Notes: generated by a model from the sequence alone, not told the origin. Positions 8,979 through 17,508 are shown, numbered from the stretch's first letter. The stretch: DNA of 30,046 nucleotides from Thomasclavelia spiroformis (GCA_018369555.1 JAGZCC010000024.1:1-30046), one strand, 5' to 3'. Made by a program: numbers and translations.

Positions 8979-9979
8979 TACTTATCCCCCTTTTGCCATT
9001 CTTCATGATATTTCCAACAACGAACTAAATGACCATCACCAACATCGATCATTGCTGGACATTTTTTATGACAAAGATCTTTTGCATACTTACATCTCGG
9101 TGCAAAAAAACATCCTTCCGGTAGTTCATATAACATTGGAACAGATCCTGGAATTACTTCTAACTCTTCTTCACTATCAGAATCAATATCTGGAATAGAT
9201 TTCATTAATCCAACAGTATAAGGGTGTAGTGGATTTTTAAACAAATCATTTACACTTGTATATTCAACAATCTTTCCGGCATACATTACAATAACATTAT
9301 CCGCCATTTCAGAAATTACTCCCATGTCATGAGTAATCAACAATACTGATGAATTCATTTCATATTTTAAACGATTAATCAGCTTTAATATTTGAGCTTG
9401 AATTGTAACATCAAGAGCTGTTGTTGGTTCATCACAAATCAATAATGAAGGTTTACAAGATAAAGCCATGGCAATCATAATTCTTTGTCTCATTCCTCCT
9501 GATAATTGATGTGGACAAGAAGCAAATACTTTTTCCGGCATTGGTATTCCAACTAATGAAATCATTTCCAACGCTCTTTTTTTAGCTTCTTCTTTAGAAA
9601 TATTTTCATGAGTTAAAACTGCTTCCATTATTTGCTTACCAACTGTAACTACAGGATTTAAAGAAGTCATTGGCTCTTGAAAAATCATCGAAATCTCTTT
9701 ACCGCGAATATTTTGAATTTCACGTTCAGATTTTTTTAACAAGTCCTCTCCTTTATATATAATTTCTCCAGCAGTAATTTTACCAGGCGGTGATGGAATC
9801 AATTGCATTAATGATAATGCTGTCATACTTTTTCCACATCCTGATTCACCTACTACCCCTAAAGTTTCACCCGGATGAACTGTAAAACTAACTTCTTGGA
9901 CAGCCGGTAAAGCTACACGATCAGTAAAAAAGGTAATTCCAAGATTGTTAACTTTTAATAATTCTTTATTTTCACTCAT
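8978..9979 (-). CDS. oppD: Oligopeptide ABC transporter ATPase, OppD-type
   Basis: A 333-residue ABC ATPase partnering OppF on the cytoplasmic side of the OppB/OppC channel. Walker A GESGCGKSMT (near residue 40), signature LSGGMRQRIMIAMALSC, Walker B LLICDEPTTALD and ITHDMGVISEMAD are all intact. The C-terminal extension contains four or more cysteines (CFFAPRCKYAKDLCHKKC), a pattern that in some OppD proteins has been linked with an iron-sulphur cluster; whether that applies here is open. GAGGTG lies shortly before the ATG and 11 nt separate it from oppC. Confidence 0.92.
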   Translation of the reverse strand: MSENKELLKVNNLGITFFTDRVALPAVQEVSFTVHPGETLGVVGESGCGKSMTALSLMQLIPSPPGKITAGEIIYKGEDLLKKSEREIQNIRGKEISMIFQEPMTSLNPVVTVGKQIMEAVLTHENISKEEAKKRALEMISLVGIPMPEKVFASCPHQLSGGMRQRIMIAMALSCKPSLLICDEPTTALDVTIQAQILKLINRLKYEMNSSVLLITHDMGVISEMADNVIVMYAGKIVEYTSVNDLFKNPLHPYTVGLMKSIPDIDSDSEEELEVIPGSVPMLYELPEGCFFAPRCKYAKDLCHKKCPAMIDVGDGHLVRCWKYHEEWQKGDK

Positions 9980-9990
9980 ATTTTCACCTC

Positions 9991-10857
9991 TTACGATCTT
10001 AATTTAGGGTCTAATGCATCACGTAACCCATCTCCCAACATATTAAAAGCTAATACCGTAATAATAATTGCTAATCCAGGAATTATACTATAATATGTTG
10101 CACTTCTAATATAGGGTTGTGAAAAGCTAATCATAGAACCCCAACTAGACATCGGTGGTTTAACTCCTAAACCTAAAAAACTTAATGAGGCTTCTGACAT
10201 AATAGCACTTGGAATTCCTAAAGTAACAGTTACAATTAATGTTGATAAACAGTTAGGCAATAAATGCTTCATAATTATCTTAAAACTACTACCTCCACTA
10301 ATCTTACATGCATCAATATATTCCATTTTCTTCAAACGCATTACATCTCCACGAATCAGCCTCGCTGTCGAAGCCCAACCCAAAAGACCTAAAGCAAGAT
10401 ATAAATTAATCAAACCTGGCCCTAAAACAAACATGATTGCAATTGCAAACAACAAAAACGGAAAAGAAGAAAATACTTGAATGATAAAAGAAATTACTGC
10501 ATCAACTTTTCCACCAAAATATCCCGCACATACTCCCATTGTATAACCAATAACAGTTGCAATAATCTGTGAAACAATTCCTACACTTAAAGAAATACGA
10601 CAACCATATACAATTCTTGAAAAAATATCTCGGCCTAAATCATCTGTTCCAAACCAATGTTGCGCATTTGGTGCCATTAAACGTTCCGTCAAAACTTGAG
10701 CATCCGGATCATATGGGGCAATCCATGGAGCAAATAAAGCAACAAAACATAAAACAATTACAATCCCTAAACATATCATTGCTACTTTATTCTTTTTAAA
10801 TATATTCCAACTTATTGACCAATAACTATGATAAGTCTTATCTTTTTTCTTAAACAT
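9991..10857 (-). CDS. oppC: Oligopeptide ABC transporter permease, OppC-type
   Basis: A 288-residue inner-membrane permease. The N-terminal region carries one membrane segment (about 25-48) followed by the external loop with APYDPDAQVLTERLMAPN and the FGTDDLGRDIFSR motif typical of OppC/DppC. Five further membrane segments follow, with the EAA-type loop GDVMRLKKMEYIDACKISGG (about 170-190) that contacts the ATPases. Its ATG lies 1 nt after the oppB stop codon, and the ribosome binding site GGAG sits inside the oppB 3' end, so translation is coupled. Confidence 0.92.
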   Translation of the reverse strand: MFKKKDKTYHSYWSISWNIFKKNKVAMICLGIVIVLCFVALFAPWIAPYDPDAQVLTERLMAPNAQHWFGTDDLGRDIFSRIVYGCRISLSVGIVSQIIATVIGYTMGVCAGYFGGKVDAVISFIIQVFSSFPFLLFAIAIMFVLGPGLINLYLALGLLGWASTARLIRGDVMRLKKMEYIDACKISGGSSFKIIMKHLLPNCLSTLIVTVTLGIPSAIMSEASLSFLGLGVKPPMSSWGSMISFSQPYIRSATYYSIIPGLAIIITVLAFNMLGDGLRDALDPKLRS

Positions 10858-10858
10858 A

Positions 10859-11794
10859 TTAGTTTTCAGACTCCTTTCCTAAACGTATACGCGGATCGGC
10901 TACTGTATATAAAATATCAATAACTAAATACATAATTACGCAAATAACAGCAATATACATAACGCCACCTTGTACAATAGGTAAATCACGAGTATTAATG
11001 CTATCAACTAACATCTTTCCAATTCCCGGAATCGAAAACACTGACTCTACTAATACCGAACCAGTCAAAATATTTCCTAAATCTGTACCAGCAATAGTTA
11101 TAATTGGAATCAAAGCATTTCTAAGCGCATGCTTAATAACTACAGTCCATTTTTTTAATCCTTTTGCATGAGCAGTACGAATATAATCTTGAGATAAAAC
11201 TTCTAACATACTTGTTCTCGTAATTCTTGCAATACTTGCTGCATAACGGGTTCCTAAAGCAATCCCTGGTAATATAAAAGATGCAAAGCTATCTATTCCC
11301 GATAATGGCAAAAGATTCAGCTTTAAGCAAATAACAATCTGTAAGATAATTGCAATCCAAAAAGCTGGTGCAGAAATACCTACAACAGAAATAGTCATTA
11401 AAAGTGAATCAATCCATTTACCACGATTAATCGCAGCAATCACACCAACTCCAACGCCTAAAATTACTGCAATTATATATGCTACACCTGCTAATTTGGC
11501 CGTAACTGCAAAAGTTGAAGTTAAAATATCAATAACTGGTCGATTTTGAAAATATGAAACTCCAAAATCACCATGGAGCATATTAGTAAACCAATTAACA
11601 TATTGTGTAACAATGGGTTGATCTAACCCCATTTCATGAGTAACACGAGCAATCGTAGCTTGATCAGCTTGTTCACCAAGCATAATTTCTACTGGATTTC
11701 CAGGTACAATATTTAAAACAAAAAAAGTAATTAAGGAAATACAAAAAATAACCCCGATTGCCTGTAATATTCGTTTTAACAAATATTTACCCAT
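10859..11794 (-). CDS. oppB: Oligopeptide ABC transporter permease, OppB-type
   Basis: A 311-residue permease forming the membrane channel with OppC. It begins MGKYLLKRILQAIGVIF, the usual OppB N-terminus with a first membrane helix, followed by VPGNPVEIMLGEQA and five more helices. The EAA loop SMLEVLSQDYIRTAHAKGLK is clear, as is the C-terminal YTVADPRIRLG. I placed the start at ATG 11792-11794 because AAAGGAGG lies 6 nt upstream; upstream in-frame ATGs would place an unrelated tail before the conserved N-terminus and run into the intergenic hairpin. Confidence 0.92.
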   Translation of the reverse strand: MGKYLLKRILQAIGVIFCISLITFFVLNIVPGNPVEIMLGEQADQATIARVTHEMGLDQPIVTQYVNWFTNMLHGDFGVSYFQNRPVIDILTSTFAVTAKLAGVAYIIAVILGVGVGVIAAINRGKWIDSLLMTISVVGISAPAFWIAIILQIVICLKLNLLPLSGIDSFASFILPGIALGTRYAASIARITRTSMLEVLSQDYIRTAHAKGLKKWTVVIKHALRNALIPIITIAGTDLGNILTGSVLVESVFSIPGIGKMLVDSINTRDLPIVQGGVMYIAVICVIMYLVIDILYTVADPRIRLGKESEN

Positions 11795-11838
11795 ATTTTT
11801 CCTCCTTTCATAATTATCAACAATTAATCCTATATACG

Positions 11839-11866
11839 AATATGGAATGCTATCGCATTCCATATT
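11839..11866 (-). other. Strong stem-loop between oppA and oppB
   Basis: A perfect 12-bp inverted repeat (11839-11850 with 11855-11866) and 4-nt loop, located 20 nt after the oppA stop. No U-tract follows on the minus strand, so it is more like an RNA 3'-end stabiliser or partial terminator than a full terminator. Confidence 0.65.
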
Positions 11867-11886
11867 TAATACTTCAAAATCAAATC

Positions 11887-13473
11887 TTATTTTTTACTTA
11901 AATCAATATCAATATTATATAAATGATAAACCAAGTTACCTAATTTAGCATTTTTTACATATGGTTTAGCAACAAACTGTAATTTTGGATAATATAACGG
12001 AATCGTTGCATAATCTTCACGAGATAAAATGTAATCTGCTTGTTTATATAATTCTACACGTTTTGCTTCATCATTAACAGTTTGACGAGCTTCACTCATT
12101 AATGCGTCGAATTCAGGATTATTATAGAAAACACCTTTTCCAACAGCATTTTTAGAATAATAATATGTATACATTTGATTATCAGCATCTGCATATAATG
12201 GGAACCACCCTATAACAGTTGACTGTAAGCTTCCTTCACTACGAGAAGATGTCCAAATACCACTATCGATAACTTCCACATTCATTTTAATTCCTGCTTC
12301 TTTTAAATAAGCTTGAATTGCAGTAGCAACTTTTTCTTCTGTAGCTCTAACTTTAGTAGTAAATTCAACATTTTTAAGTCCTGCTTCAGCTAAAACTTGT
12401 TTTGCTTTATCAACATTATATTCATATGTTTTTAAACTTTCATCATGACCAGGTACTCCTGGATTTAAGAATGATGATGCTGGTTCAGCTGCACCATTTA
12501 ATACTGTTTTACATAACTCTTCACGATTAATTGCAAGTGAAATAGCTTCTCTTACTTTAGCATTATCTAATGCCGGATCACTAACCTTAAGAGATAAGAA
12601 ATATGTTCCTAAAGGTGTAATTTGTGTAATTTCATCAGCAATATCACCTTTTTGATATTGATCTAATAACTGATTATTTAAATCACACATATCAATATTT
12701 CCTTGTTCATATTCCATCATTTTTGTACTTATATCATCAATATATACAATTTCCAAACGATCTAGATTAGGTTTACCACCATGATAATCTTTATTCGGTT
12801 CCATTACAACTTTAGTTGCATCATCATTTTCAACAATTACATAAGGTCCAGTACCAATCAAATCAGTTCCTTTACCCCATTGTTTTCCAGCTTTCTTACA
12901 AGCTTCACTTGGATAAATAGATGCATAATCCATTCCTAGATTAGCAATAAACGGTGCAAATTTATAGGCTAATTTAATTGTAAAATGATAATCATCTTGA
13001 ATTTGAATTCCAGATAATTCAGTAGCTGTACCTGCCAACATCTCACTAGCCCCTTCAATCATATCATACATATATGTATTAACTGAGCCAGTATCTGGTG
13101 TAAACATTCTTTCGAATGTATATTTAACATCTTCAGCAGTTAAATCAGTTCCATCACTAAATTTAACATCTTCTTTTAATTCAAAAGAATAAGTCAATCC
13201 ATCTTCTGATACAGTTGGAAAATCAGTAATCAAAACACATTCTTCTTTATTATCATCATTCCAACGCATTAAACTTTCAACAACATTATCAGCAACTGAT
13301 GATGCACCCGAATTAGAATTTGTTTGCATATCTAATCCAACTTTAGGATTAGATTGACCAAAACGAAATACTTTTTCATCGCTGCCTTCACTATTTCCGC
13401 CACCGCAGCCTACTAAAGATACCGTCATAGCTGCTACTGCAAAAACAGATACTAATTTTTTTAGTCCTTTCAT
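11887..13473 (-). CDS. oppA: Oligopeptide-binding lipoprotein (SBP family 5)
   Basis: A 528-residue solute-binding lipoprotein that captures peptides outside the membrane and passes them to OppBC. Residues 1-22 are a lipoprotein signal peptide with lipobox LVGC; the mature protein starts at Cys23 followed by a Gly/Ser-rich linker. Family 5 features include LKEDVKFSDGTDLTAEDV (about 107-124), the TGPYVIVEN stretch and a C-terminal YYPKLQFVAKPYVKN region. GGGAGG lies just before the ATG. It is the first gene of the operon and sits behind a promoter with several GTATAC palindromes. Peptide preference cannot be predicted; dipeptide or nickel binders of the same family are possible, but the M42 peptidase partner supports peptides. 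Confidence 0.92.
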   Translation of the reverse strand: MKGLKKLVSVFAVAAMTVSLVGCGGGNSEGSDEKVFRFGQSNPKVGLDMQTNSNSGASSVADNVVESLMRWNDDNKEECVLITDFPTVSEDGLTYSFELKEDVKFSDGTDLTAEDVKYTFERMFTPDTGSVNTYMYDMIEGASEMLAGTATELSGIQIQDDYHFTIKLAYKFAPFIANLGMDYASIYPSEACKKAGKQWGKGTDLIGTGPYVIVENDDATKVVMEPNKDYHGGKPNLDRLEIVYIDDISTKMMEYEQGNIDMCDLNNQLLDQYQKGDIADEITQITPLGTYFLSLKVSDPALDNAKVREAISLAINREELCKTVLNGAAEPASSFLNPGVPGHDESLKTYEYNVDKAKQVLAEAGLKNVEFTTKVRATEEKVATAIQAYLKEAGIKMNVEVIDSGIWTSSRSEGSLQSTVIGWFPLYADADNQMYTYYYSKNAVGKGVFYNNPEFDALMSEARQTVNDEAKRVELYKQADYILSREDYATIPLYYPKLQFVAKPYVKNAKLGNLVYHLYNIDIDLSKK

Positions 13474-13512
13474 TTTTTCCTCCCTGTAATATATTTTTTA
13501 TATTACACAAAA

Positions 13513-13668
13513 AGTATACATCTTTATTTAATATTGCATTATTTATTTTGTTGCAATATATTTTAGTTGTAAGATTATGTATATTTTTCTAGTAATATGT
13601 ATACATTATAACAAATCAACTTTTCGCTTTCAATATTGTATACAGAAAAAATTGTATTTTTGTATACA
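13513..13668. promoter_or_regulatory. Cluster of four GTATAC-centred palindromes around the opp promoter
   Basis: Sites: AGTATACA 13513-13520 in the leader, ATGTATACAT 13597-13606 overlapping the -10 box and start point, TGTATACA 13637-13644 directly upstream of the -35 box, and TGTATACA 13661-13668. Centres are 85, 39 and 24 bp apart. The core matches the operator-like palindrome at the symporter promoter. The placement suggests repression by a dimeric regulator, possibly the GntR/FCD protein of this window. Confidence 0.5.
13605..13633 (-). promoter_or_regulatory. Promoter of the opp operon
   Basis: Minus strand: -35 TTGAAA (13628-13633), 17-bp spacer, -10 TATAAT (13605-13610). Predicted transcription start near 13598, which gives a leader of about 124 nt before oppA. 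Confidence 0.75.
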
Positions 13669-13863
13669 CACACATATATATATTATCAAAAATAATATCT
13701 GTTTTTTACAAATATTATCAATAATATTTGCATATAACTAAATTGTTAACTATAATATTAATCTTTACATTAAACAGATTTAAGCATACTATTCAAGCTA
13801 GATTCTAGTATTTTGACTATAAATAATAAATAAAATATGTTAAAATTACTAACGGTGATAAAT
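13669..13863. other. Intergenic region upstream of the ABC-F gene
   Basis: Part of the 390-bp divergent region between oppA and the ABC-F gene. Besides the opp sites, it has an AT-only inverted repeat at 13709-13728 (8-bp arms, 4-nt loop) and a possible ABC-F promoter with TTGACT at 13813-13818 and TATGTT at 13836-13841. I see no attenuator or leader peptide of the kind found before some resistance ABC-F genes. Confidence 0.4.
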
Positions 13864-15723
13864 ATGTTAATAGAATGTTCAAATATAAAAAAATCTTTTC
13901 AAGGAATTCCATTATTAAAAGATATAACTTTTAAAGTGGATAACCATGATAAAATTGCCATTATTGGGGTAAATGGCGCAGGAAAAACTACCATTTTAAA
14001 AATTATATCAGGTGAAGAAGAATATGATAGTGGTAATCTTTTTTGTAACAAAGACTTATCATTAAGTTATTTAAAACAACAACATGATTTAAATATGAAT
14101 AAAACAGTATATGAGACAGGTTTAGACGTATTTGCATCATTAATTGCCATTGAAAATAAATTACGTGAATTAGAGACAATAATGATAAATAATCATAGTG
14201 ATAAGATCTTAAGTGAATATGATCATTTAACTCATGAATTTCAACAAAAAAATGGCTATAGTTATTCCAGTAAACTAACTGGTGTTTTAAAAGGACTTGG
14301 TTTTAGTGAAGAAGAGTTTAATTATAAGGTTTCCATGTTATCTGGAGGTCAAAAAACAAGATTAGCTCTTGCAAAAATGTTGTTACAAGAACCTAAATTA
14401 TTATTACTTGATGAGCCTACTAACCATTTAGATAGTATGGCAATGAATTTTTTAGAAGGATATTTAAAAAATTATCCTCATGCTGTTATAATAGTAAGCC
14501 ATGATCGTTATTTTATTGATCAAGTATCTAATAAAATTATTGAAATTGAAAATGGTAAATCTAAAACATATAAATGTAAATATAATGAATACTCTATTTT
14601 GAAGAAAAAACAACGAGATGTAGATTTAAAACATTATATCAATCAACAAAAAGAAATCAAACGTATCCAAGACAGTATTGATACCTTAAAGTCTTTTAAT
14701 CGTGAAAAACAAATCAAACGAGCAGAATCTAAAGAAAAACAATTAGCCAAAATAGAACGAATTGAACGTCCAGAAAATTTACCCGATACAATTACAATTA
14801 ATTTTAAACCCAAACGAGAATCAGGGTTTGATGTTTTAAAAATTGAAGATCTTGCTGTTAAATTTGATAATATATTATTTCAAAATATTAACATTGATAT
14901 AAAAAAACAAGAACGAGTTGCTCTTGTTGGCGATAATGGTATTGGTAAAACAACTTTATTTAAAACTATTTTAAACTTAATAATTCCATATCTTGGTAAA
15001 ATTAAATTTGGTAGTAAAGTAGATGTTGCATATTATGATCAAGAACATCAAACTCTTTCTTTAAATAAAACAATTTTTAATGAAATTAGTGATAATTTTC
15101 CAAAAATGACAAATACAGAAATACGTAATACCTTGGCTTTATTTAATTTTAAAGGTGATGATGTCTTTAAAGAGATTTCTTTATTATCCGGTGGTGAAAA
15201 AGGACGAGTTGTCTTAACTGAAATATTATTAAAACAAGCTAATTTTTTAATTCTTGATGAGCCCACTAACCACTTAGATATTGCTTCAAAAGAAGTACTT
15301 GAAGATGCTTTAAATCAATTTGAAGGTACTATTTTCTTCATTAGTCATGATCGTTATTTTATTAATAAAGTTGCTACTAGAGTAATTGAACTAACAAACC
15401 ATCAAGCAATTAGTTATGATGGTAATTATGATACATATTTTAATCATAAAATAATCAATAAACCTGCAAAAAAAGAAAATAAAGATTATCTAAGTATGAA
15501 ACAACAAAATGCATTATATCGAAAACAACAAAATAAAATAAAGAAAATAGAAACAAATATTTCTGATATCGAAAATCAAATCAAAACACTAACTAATCAA
15601 TTACAAAGTGATGAAGTATTAAATGATTATCAAAAATATAATCAAATAAATGATGAAATAAACACTTTAGAAACCCAACTTAATCAATTACTAGAAGAAT
15701 GGGAAATGTTACAAGCGGTATAA
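13864..15723 (+). CDS. ABC-F family ATPase (ribosome-associated type, YdiF/Uup-like)
   Basis: A 619-residue protein with two ABC domains and no membrane segments. ABC1 has Walker A GVNGAGKTT (35-43), signature LSGGQKTRLALAKM (near 160) and Walker B LLLLDEPTNHLD (near 180). A charged linker with FNREKQIKRAESKEKQLAK follows (about 275-300). ABC2 has GDNGIGKTT (near 356), LSGGEKGR (near 441) and LILDEPTNHLD (near 461). The last 80 or so residues form a coiled coil (about 535-615). ABC-F proteins act on stalled or antibiotic-bound ribosomes; the coiled-coil tail and length resemble YdiF/Uup housekeeping types more than resistance proteins. The ATG at 13864 follows GGTGAT at proper spacing; an ATG at 13837 overlaps the predicted -10. 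Confidence 0.9.
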   Translation: MLIECSNIKKSFQGIPLLKDITFKVDNHDKIAIIGVNGAGKTTILKIISGEEEYDSGNLFCNKDLSLSYLKQQHDLNMNKTVYETGLDVFASLIAIENKLRELETIMINNHSDKILSEYDHLTHEFQQKNGYSYSSKLTGVLKGLGFSEEEFNYKVSMLSGGQKTRLALAKMLLQEPKLLLLDEPTNHLDSMAMNFLEGYLKNYPHAVIIVSHDRYFIDQVSNKIIEIENGKSKTYKCKYNEYSILKKKQRDVDLKHYINQQKEIKRIQDSIDTLKSFNREKQIKRAESKEKQLAKIERIERPENLPDTITINFKPKRESGFDVLKIEDLAVKFDNILFQNINIDIKKQERVALVGDNGIGKTTLFKTILNLIIPYLGKIKFGSKVDVAYYDQEHQTLSLNKTIFNEISDNFPKMTNTEIRNTLALFNFKGDDVFKEISLLSGGEKGRVVLTEILLKQANFLILDEPTNHLDIASKEVLEDALNQFEGTIFFISHDRYFINKVATRVIELTNHQAISYDGNYDTYFNHKIINKPAKKENKDYLSMKQQNALYRKQQNKIKKIETNISDIENQIKTLTNQLQSDEVLNDYQKYNQINDEINTLETQLNQLLEEWEMLQAV

Positions 15724-15738
15724 AACTATACCGCTTGT
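15711..15738 (+). terminator. Terminator of the ABC-F gene, shared with a convergent small gene
   Basis: A perfect 12-bp stem (15711-15722 with 15727-15738), 4-nt loop, then AC and seven T on the plus strand. It contains the ABC-F TAA (15721-15723) and the TAG of the minus-strand gene (15726-15728). Confidence 0.9.
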
Positions 15739-15956
15739 ACTTTTTTTACATTCAATATACAATAATTCTCTTCAACTCCTGAGCCTTCACAGTCAACATA
15801 ATTCACTTTTACAATACAATTATTTCTATTATCACTATTACTCAAAAACACAAAATCCCCTTGCTTAATTCCTTCTTCTTTACAAACAACTAAGTGACTA
15901 ATAGCACCACTGTTAACTTTTGTAAAACTATTATTATCCAACAATAAATTTACCAT
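15726..15956 (-). CDS. Small protein with a possible ASCH/PUA-like (DUF3850-like) fold
   Basis: A 76-residue protein preceded by an excellent ribosome binding site (GGGAGGTG before the ATG). Function not established. The pattern FTKVNSG near the N-terminus, then KQGDFVFLSNSD, a beta-rich VKVNYVDCEGSG and the ending YCILNVKKV recalls DUF3850/ASCH-type RNA-binding domains, in which a 'G-D-hydrophobic' strand is followed by V-x-Y and a glycine-rich turn before a final hydrophobic strand. The N-terminal Glu-x-Arg of that family is not evident, so this is a fold-level guess. It is the second gene of a two-gene unit, 14 nt after a small membrane-protein gene, and it ends inside the ABC-F terminator. 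Confidence 0.6.
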   Translation of the reverse strand: MVNLLLDNNSFTKVNSGAISHLVVCKEEGIKQGDFVFLSNSDNRNNCIVKVNYVDCEGSGVEENYCILNVKKVQAV

Positions 15957-15970
15957 TTTTGCACCTCCCG

Positions 15971-16156
15971 TCAGCTAACTAACTTATGATTTATTCTAAT
16001 TTCAATCGTTTTATCTTGATAATCAATATTTGTTGCCAACTCTCTTTTAGATTTTATATTTAACCACATTGGATAAATAAGAAATCGTAATGATATTGTT
16101 ATCGATAATAGTGCTAAATTAATTGAAACTGCTAACATCAATGGTTTTATTAACAT
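15971..16156 (-). CDS. Small single-pass membrane protein, function unknown
   Basis: A 61-residue protein that I do not recognise. Residues about 5-34 form one long hydrophobic segment (LMLAVSINLALLSITISL), followed by a short basic stretch (NIKSKRELA) and a beta-like tail ending in IEIRINHKLVS, which probably faces the cytosol. ATG 16154-16156 has GGAGG 8 nt upstream; an in-frame TTG five codons earlier overlaps that site and is rejected. A possible promoter lies directly upstream. Cotranscribed with the ASCH-like gene. Confidence 0.65.
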   Translation of the reverse strand: MLIKPLMLAVSINLALLSITISLRFLIYPMWLNIKSKRELATNIDYQDKTIEIRINHKLVS

Positions 16157-16189
16157 ATTGTCTTCCTCCAAAATTGACTATCTAATTAA

Positions 16190-16218
16190 ACTATATTCAC
16201 AAAATAATTTTTTATGAA
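16190..16218 (-). promoter_or_regulatory. Probable promoter of the two small genes
   Basis: Minus strand: -35 TTCATA (16213-16218), 17-bp spacer, -10 TATAGT (16190-16195). Leader of roughly 30 nt before the ATG at 16156. Confidence 0.5.
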
Positions 16219-16865
16219 TAACGAGCACCTAATAAATAAACCATATTTTAAATAAATATTTTGTCAAATAAAGCTATAATGACATAAAAAATATTAAAAC
16301 TACTCCTCAAAAACAGATTAGAGAAATGAAATAATTTATTGCCCTTCTATTAAGCCACAGCTCTACATTTATATTTAAGATCATTAAATTTCTATATATT
16401 ATCATTAGTTTTTCCTAGTTTTTGTTCATCGATCAAAAACACCCTCCTCTTCCTTCACTATCAATAGTTCGAGTTGGCTTATCGTCAATTGAATTCATAA
16501 AAAAGTACTTAAATATAAGTACTACATTTTTCTGTATCGTTATTTCCTCATTTTCTAAATTCGAGCCTGATAATTAAACCATTTTTCAATCTCAATTGTT
16601 AAAATAGCGAGTACTATCGTTAACTCTAATTTTAAGATATTCTATTCAGGATATAAAATATAATAAATTTTCATAAAATGATTAAACATTGTATTTTTTC
16701 ATTTCTCTTTTTATTTTAAAATCATCAAATAAACAGTTTATATAATTTTATCTAATCTATAATTCATATATTAATAAAATACTTCTTTACTAACTTAATT
16801 TATTAGATGTAAAAAATATAACTAAGGACGTTTAATCAATTTACAAGGACAATTGGTTATTTTTA
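16219..16865. other. Gene-poor AT-rich region
   Basis: No open frame with a convincing start and ribosome binding site on either strand. It contains an inverted repeat at 16504-16523 (8-bp arms AGTACTTA/TAAGTACT, 4-nt loop) followed by a short T-run on the plus strand. Minus-strand translations between about 16300 and 16620 give short protein-like runs broken by stops, which could be a decayed gene, but I cannot name it. Confidence 0.4.
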
Positions 16866-16869
16866 TTGA

Positions 16870-16899
16870 TTGATATAAAATTACTATGTTTGATATAAT
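16870..16899 (+). promoter_or_regulatory. Extended -10 promoter of the 59-residue gene
   Basis: -35 TTGATA (16870-16875), 18-bp spacer, TGATATAAT giving an extended TGn plus perfect -10 (16894-16899). Start of transcription near 16906, leader about 72 nt. Confidence 0.65.
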
Positions 16900-16977
16900 T
16901 AATATAAGGAAAAAAAGAATAATTTAAAAAGTTTTTAAACTATTATCATAAACTTAAGGAAAGGAAAGATATCTAAT

Positions 16978-17157
16978 ATGAAAAAATATAAACAAATTTT
17001 ATTAGATTTAATAATATTTATATCCATACCTTTTATATTAGAATTATGCGGGATTAGATTTTCAGTAGCATCTTTTAAAAGCTGGTTTTTATATATTATT
17101 TTAGTAGTTATAACAGAGTTGATTATAAAATTTATACAATCACATAAAAAAAAGTAA
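16978..17157 (+). CDS. Small two-segment membrane protein, function unknown
   Basis: A 59-residue protein beginning MKKYKQILLDLIIFIS and ending in the basic tail FIQSHKKK. Two hydrophobic segments are visible: about residues 7-25 and 37-53, separated by a short loop with GIRFSVASFKSW. AAGGAAAGG lies about 9 nt before the ATG, and a strong extended -10 promoter lies upstream. It stands alone in a 1.3-kb gene-poor region. Size and composition fit small stress-associated membrane peptides or type I toxins, but also many unstudied proteins; I assign no function. I do not recognise homologues. Confidence 0.6.
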   Translation: MKKYKQILLDLIIFISIPFILELCGIRFSVASFKSWFLYIILVVITELIIKFIQSHKKK

Positions 17158-17474
17158 CTTATTAAATTTCTATTATGATTATGATAACAAAATATCTTTT
17201 CATAGTTTAAAATCCAAATGTGATAAAAACTAATAATATTTTAATTACCTCTTTTTATATATTTACATTAAAAAGCACAAATACAACTAACAATAAATTC
17301 TTATTCTTCTTATATTCACCTATATTTATTAATCTTTAATAAAAGTTTAAATACAAAACTCACATTTTTTCTTCTAAAAGAACAAAAATATTATTTTTAA
17401 CACTTTTTGGGTACCCTTACAGTTTTATTCTTTTATATCTGTTAAACAAATTAAAATCCTTATTAAACAAAAAA
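17158..17474. other. AT-rich intergenic region without a supported gene
   Basis: No open frame with a start and ribosome binding site. The only sharp element is an 8-bp palindrome GGGTACCC at 17409-17416. There is no clear terminator after the small gene that ends at 17157. Confidence 0.4.
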
Positions 17475-17508
17475 ATAGGATGTAATAAAAATTAATATTA
17501 CATCCTAT
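17475..17508 (-). terminator. Terminator of the symporter gene
   Basis: A 13-bp stem (17475-17487 with 17496-17508) followed on the minus strand by seven U residues (A-run 17468-17474), 3 nt past the stop codon. Confidence 0.9.

Noticed and set aside
10885..10890. A further GTATAC core
   Set aside because: It lies inside the oppB coding sequence without TTGT/ACAA flanks; expected by chance in AT-rich DNA.
16300..16620. Decayed transposase
   Set aside because: Minus-strand fragments such as IEIEKWFNYQARI look vaguely transposase-like, but stops interrupt every frame, there are no terminal repeats and I cannot match a family.
17409..17416. GGGTACCC palindrome as an operator
   Set aside because: It is a lone 8-bp palindrome far from any promoter or gene start.
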